From contig NC_091134.1 of NCBI RefSeq assembly GCF_041381155.1, forward strand, positions 42,367,338-42,431,337: a stretch of DNA of 64,000 bases. The letters run 5' to 3'. The notes under the pieces are model-generated. The model was not told the origin of the DNA. It searched no databases and saw only the letters and a list, made by a program, of their open reading frames with translations. Source of the DNA: Argopecten irradians. Its lineage: Eukaryota > Mollusca > Bivalvia > Pectinida > Pectinidae. Position 1 is the first letter of the stretch. Each line of letters starts with the position of its first letter. The translations under genes were made by a program, and so were the position numbers. Below are positions 62,701 through 64,000 of the stretch, in pieces.

Positions 62701-63576
62701 CTTGTAAAACCAATGGGCATTAATTATGACTCGATTCACAAAGAGTTTGTTCTGACATGGTAGTGCTAAATGCTTGCCTATATCAACCACAGGGACCTGG
62801 CAGAAATTTCTAACCAACCGTGTATAAATATATATATATAGTAAAGTAACAAGGGTATGAACTCTATAGTAGAGAAAAACACATATTTTTTTAACCTGAG
62901 AATTTTATAAAATAAACAGGCTCTATACATCTTTACTAGAGTTTGTTTCTCACCTTGTTTGTGTAGAGCTCCCACAGCCTGTAACATGTCCTCCCAGTAA
63001 AACTTGATGGTATTTGGTGAGAGGCGGCCTTCATCCTTAAGTCTATTTTTTATAAAGTTTGCAAAGTCTACAGTTCCATGTTCCATTACGATGTACAGCT
63101 TGCTGTTTTCTTCATCATATTCACTGTATAAGAAAATGTTTAAATGTGTTAAATTTTTCTAAATCATTACTAGAACACTAACATCCATCAGAAAGGGCCC
63201 CATACCTGCTAATTATTGGAGCTACAAATATACATGTACATAAAACGAATCAGACTCCTCTAACTTAAAATCCCATCATTTATTTCTGGAGAAGGGGGTT
63301 ATTGCCAGTAGAATATGGTAGGTTTTCTAGATCTTTTCTTACTATTTATACATTAAGATAACCTTTATCATTTCTGTTGGAGACACAGGCAAACAACTAA
63401 GTTTTCAAATACTCTACTTACTAATCATACATCTTGATGACCTTGGAACAGTACTGTAGGCGTTCTAATAAATGTATTTCATTACGATAGCCTTCCAGGA
63501 TCTGTTCGTTAGCATCTGACAGGTCAACCACCTTTATGGCTCGGTTCTCCAAGTTACAGTCCATAACTTTATACAC
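59795..63576 (-). CDS. TTK/MPS1 dual-specificity kinase, catalytic and C-terminal exons
   Basis: Seven exons in the window: 63576-63422, 63123-62954, 62184-61973, 61604-61428, 60878-60797, 60351-60221, 59806-59795, giving 312 residues and a stop, all in phase. The 5' part (N-terminal regulatory and TPR region) lies beyond the right edge. Numbering from the first residue here: Lys15 in AIKVV, Glu33 in YRNEI, the TTK-type loop [10 protein letters not shown] (112-121, Asp114), DFG at 131-133, [11 protein letters not shown] (150-160), [14 protein letters not shown]. These follow human TTK closely, including HSDLKP in place of HRDLKP. TTK phosphorylates KNL1 to recruit BUB proteins to unattached kinetochores. 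The activation segment keeps T143-S144 where TTK autophosphorylates. The last four-codon exon (Asp-Ser-Thr-stop) is the least certain; reading through the exon 6 donor would also stop soon. Confidence 0.93.
60030..60200. mobile_element. Pogo/Tigger-like MITE remnant in a TTK intron
   Basis: ATCCGGATTATCGAGGGTCC followed by ACTATA (60174-60199), read on the minus strand, is the typical GTGGACCCTCGATAATCCGG end of pogo/Tigger elements. Inner GGAAAAC and TCCGGA repeats and ACATGATAATCCATATGCC at about 60040 suggest a short non-autonomous copy. It ends about 20 bp from the donor of the exon at 60221. Confidence 0.55.
62151..62358 (-). repeat. 85-bp tandem duplication spanning a TTK acceptor and exon start
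   Basis: Units start at 62151, 62236 and 62321 (the third partial). Each contains the first 34 bases of the exon with the catalytic loop, its acceptor TCCATATTCCTACAG and about 50 bases of intron. The functional copy is the one nearest the exon body (exon start 62184). The middle copy keeps an intact acceptor (exon start would be 62269) but encodes [11 protein letters not shown], with Asp to Asn in the HSD motif. Its use would shift the frame, since 85 is not a multiple of three. Confidence 0.9.
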
Positions 63577-64000
63577 CTGTGGTAACCATAGTAACAGGCA
63601 GGTAAGACAACATGCTAAATATAGAGGGCAGTTGTTGATATCAATATCCCTGATGGCAAGATACTTGTTTATTACATTTTTCGCAGTGAAATATAAGGTT
63701 TTACGGTAAACTTAAAAGGGATATACTTCAATCTAGTGCAAATATCAATTTCACTCCCTTTTGACCAATCAGAATGCAGCATTGACAGTGAAAATATTAT
63801 TTTGATTGTTACATCATTAGTTTGTGCGCGAAAATGATGTCATATTGTTGTGTTGAAATATGACGTTATGCTCACAAAAATATGACGTAATAATTGCAAG
63901 GGCAAGTAACACTGTAAAATACAATGACAGAATAGCCTTTACGGAACTAGTAGTGATGGTCTTCTGTGAACGGATAAAAAAAATATTGTAATAAAGCAGG
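63577..64000 (-). other. TTK intron upstream of the first exon in the window
   Basis: AT-rich sequence with no further exon recognised; the next upstream TTK exon must lie beyond the right edge. Confidence 0.6.

Overview
The window is nuclear DNA from an animal, most likely a mollusc and probably a bivalve. It has intron-rich genes with GT-AG splice sites, is AT-rich, and is crowded with minisatellites, MITE-like fold-back elements, tRNA-derived SINEs and tandem-core elements that resemble the 'pearl' family of bivalves. No bacterial, organellar or viral gene was recognised. Exon coordinates below were built by hand by matching splice sites, reading phase and family motifs. All junctions reported for the three multi-exon genes are in phase.

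Layout. 1-7436: three large tandem arrays (units of about 30, 41 and 43 bp) separated by AT-rich DNA. 7640-16083, minus strand: ten exons of a secreted glycoside hydrolase family 3 enzyme (beta-xylosidase type) with its signal peptide; the last exon was not found. 16378-18854: two TIR elements and a pearl-like element. 20359-21005, plus strand: a CXorf38-like gene broken by one base. 22817-24140: a second pearl-like element, inverted relative to the first, so the pair flanks the CXorf38-like gene. 24792-33681, minus strand: a complete 12-exon gene for an 826-residue protein with a disordered N-terminus, a TAZ-like zinc finger and a protein kinase fold that has lost HRD and DFG. 33.8-59.7 kb: no gene recognised; SINE-like elements, segmental tandem duplications, a tRNA-SINE dimer, MITEs, and stretches of unusually even composition. 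59795-63576, minus strand: the 3' seven exons of TTK/MPS1, the spindle-checkpoint kinase; its 5' part lies beyond the right edge.

The genes do not form a pathway. GH3 is a secreted carbohydrate-degrading enzyme, TTK acts at kinetochores, and the pseudokinase is probably a scaffold or regulator. The most notable points are (i) the TAZ-like finger joined to a pseudokinase, an architecture I do not know from named families, and (ii) short tandem duplications that copy splice-site boundaries of coding exons: the exon 3 donor of GH3, and the acceptor of the TTK exon carrying the catalytic loop, where the decoy copy has HSD changed to HSN. A 63-bp array inside the pseudokinase gene also carries acceptor-like and donor-like signals in every unit.
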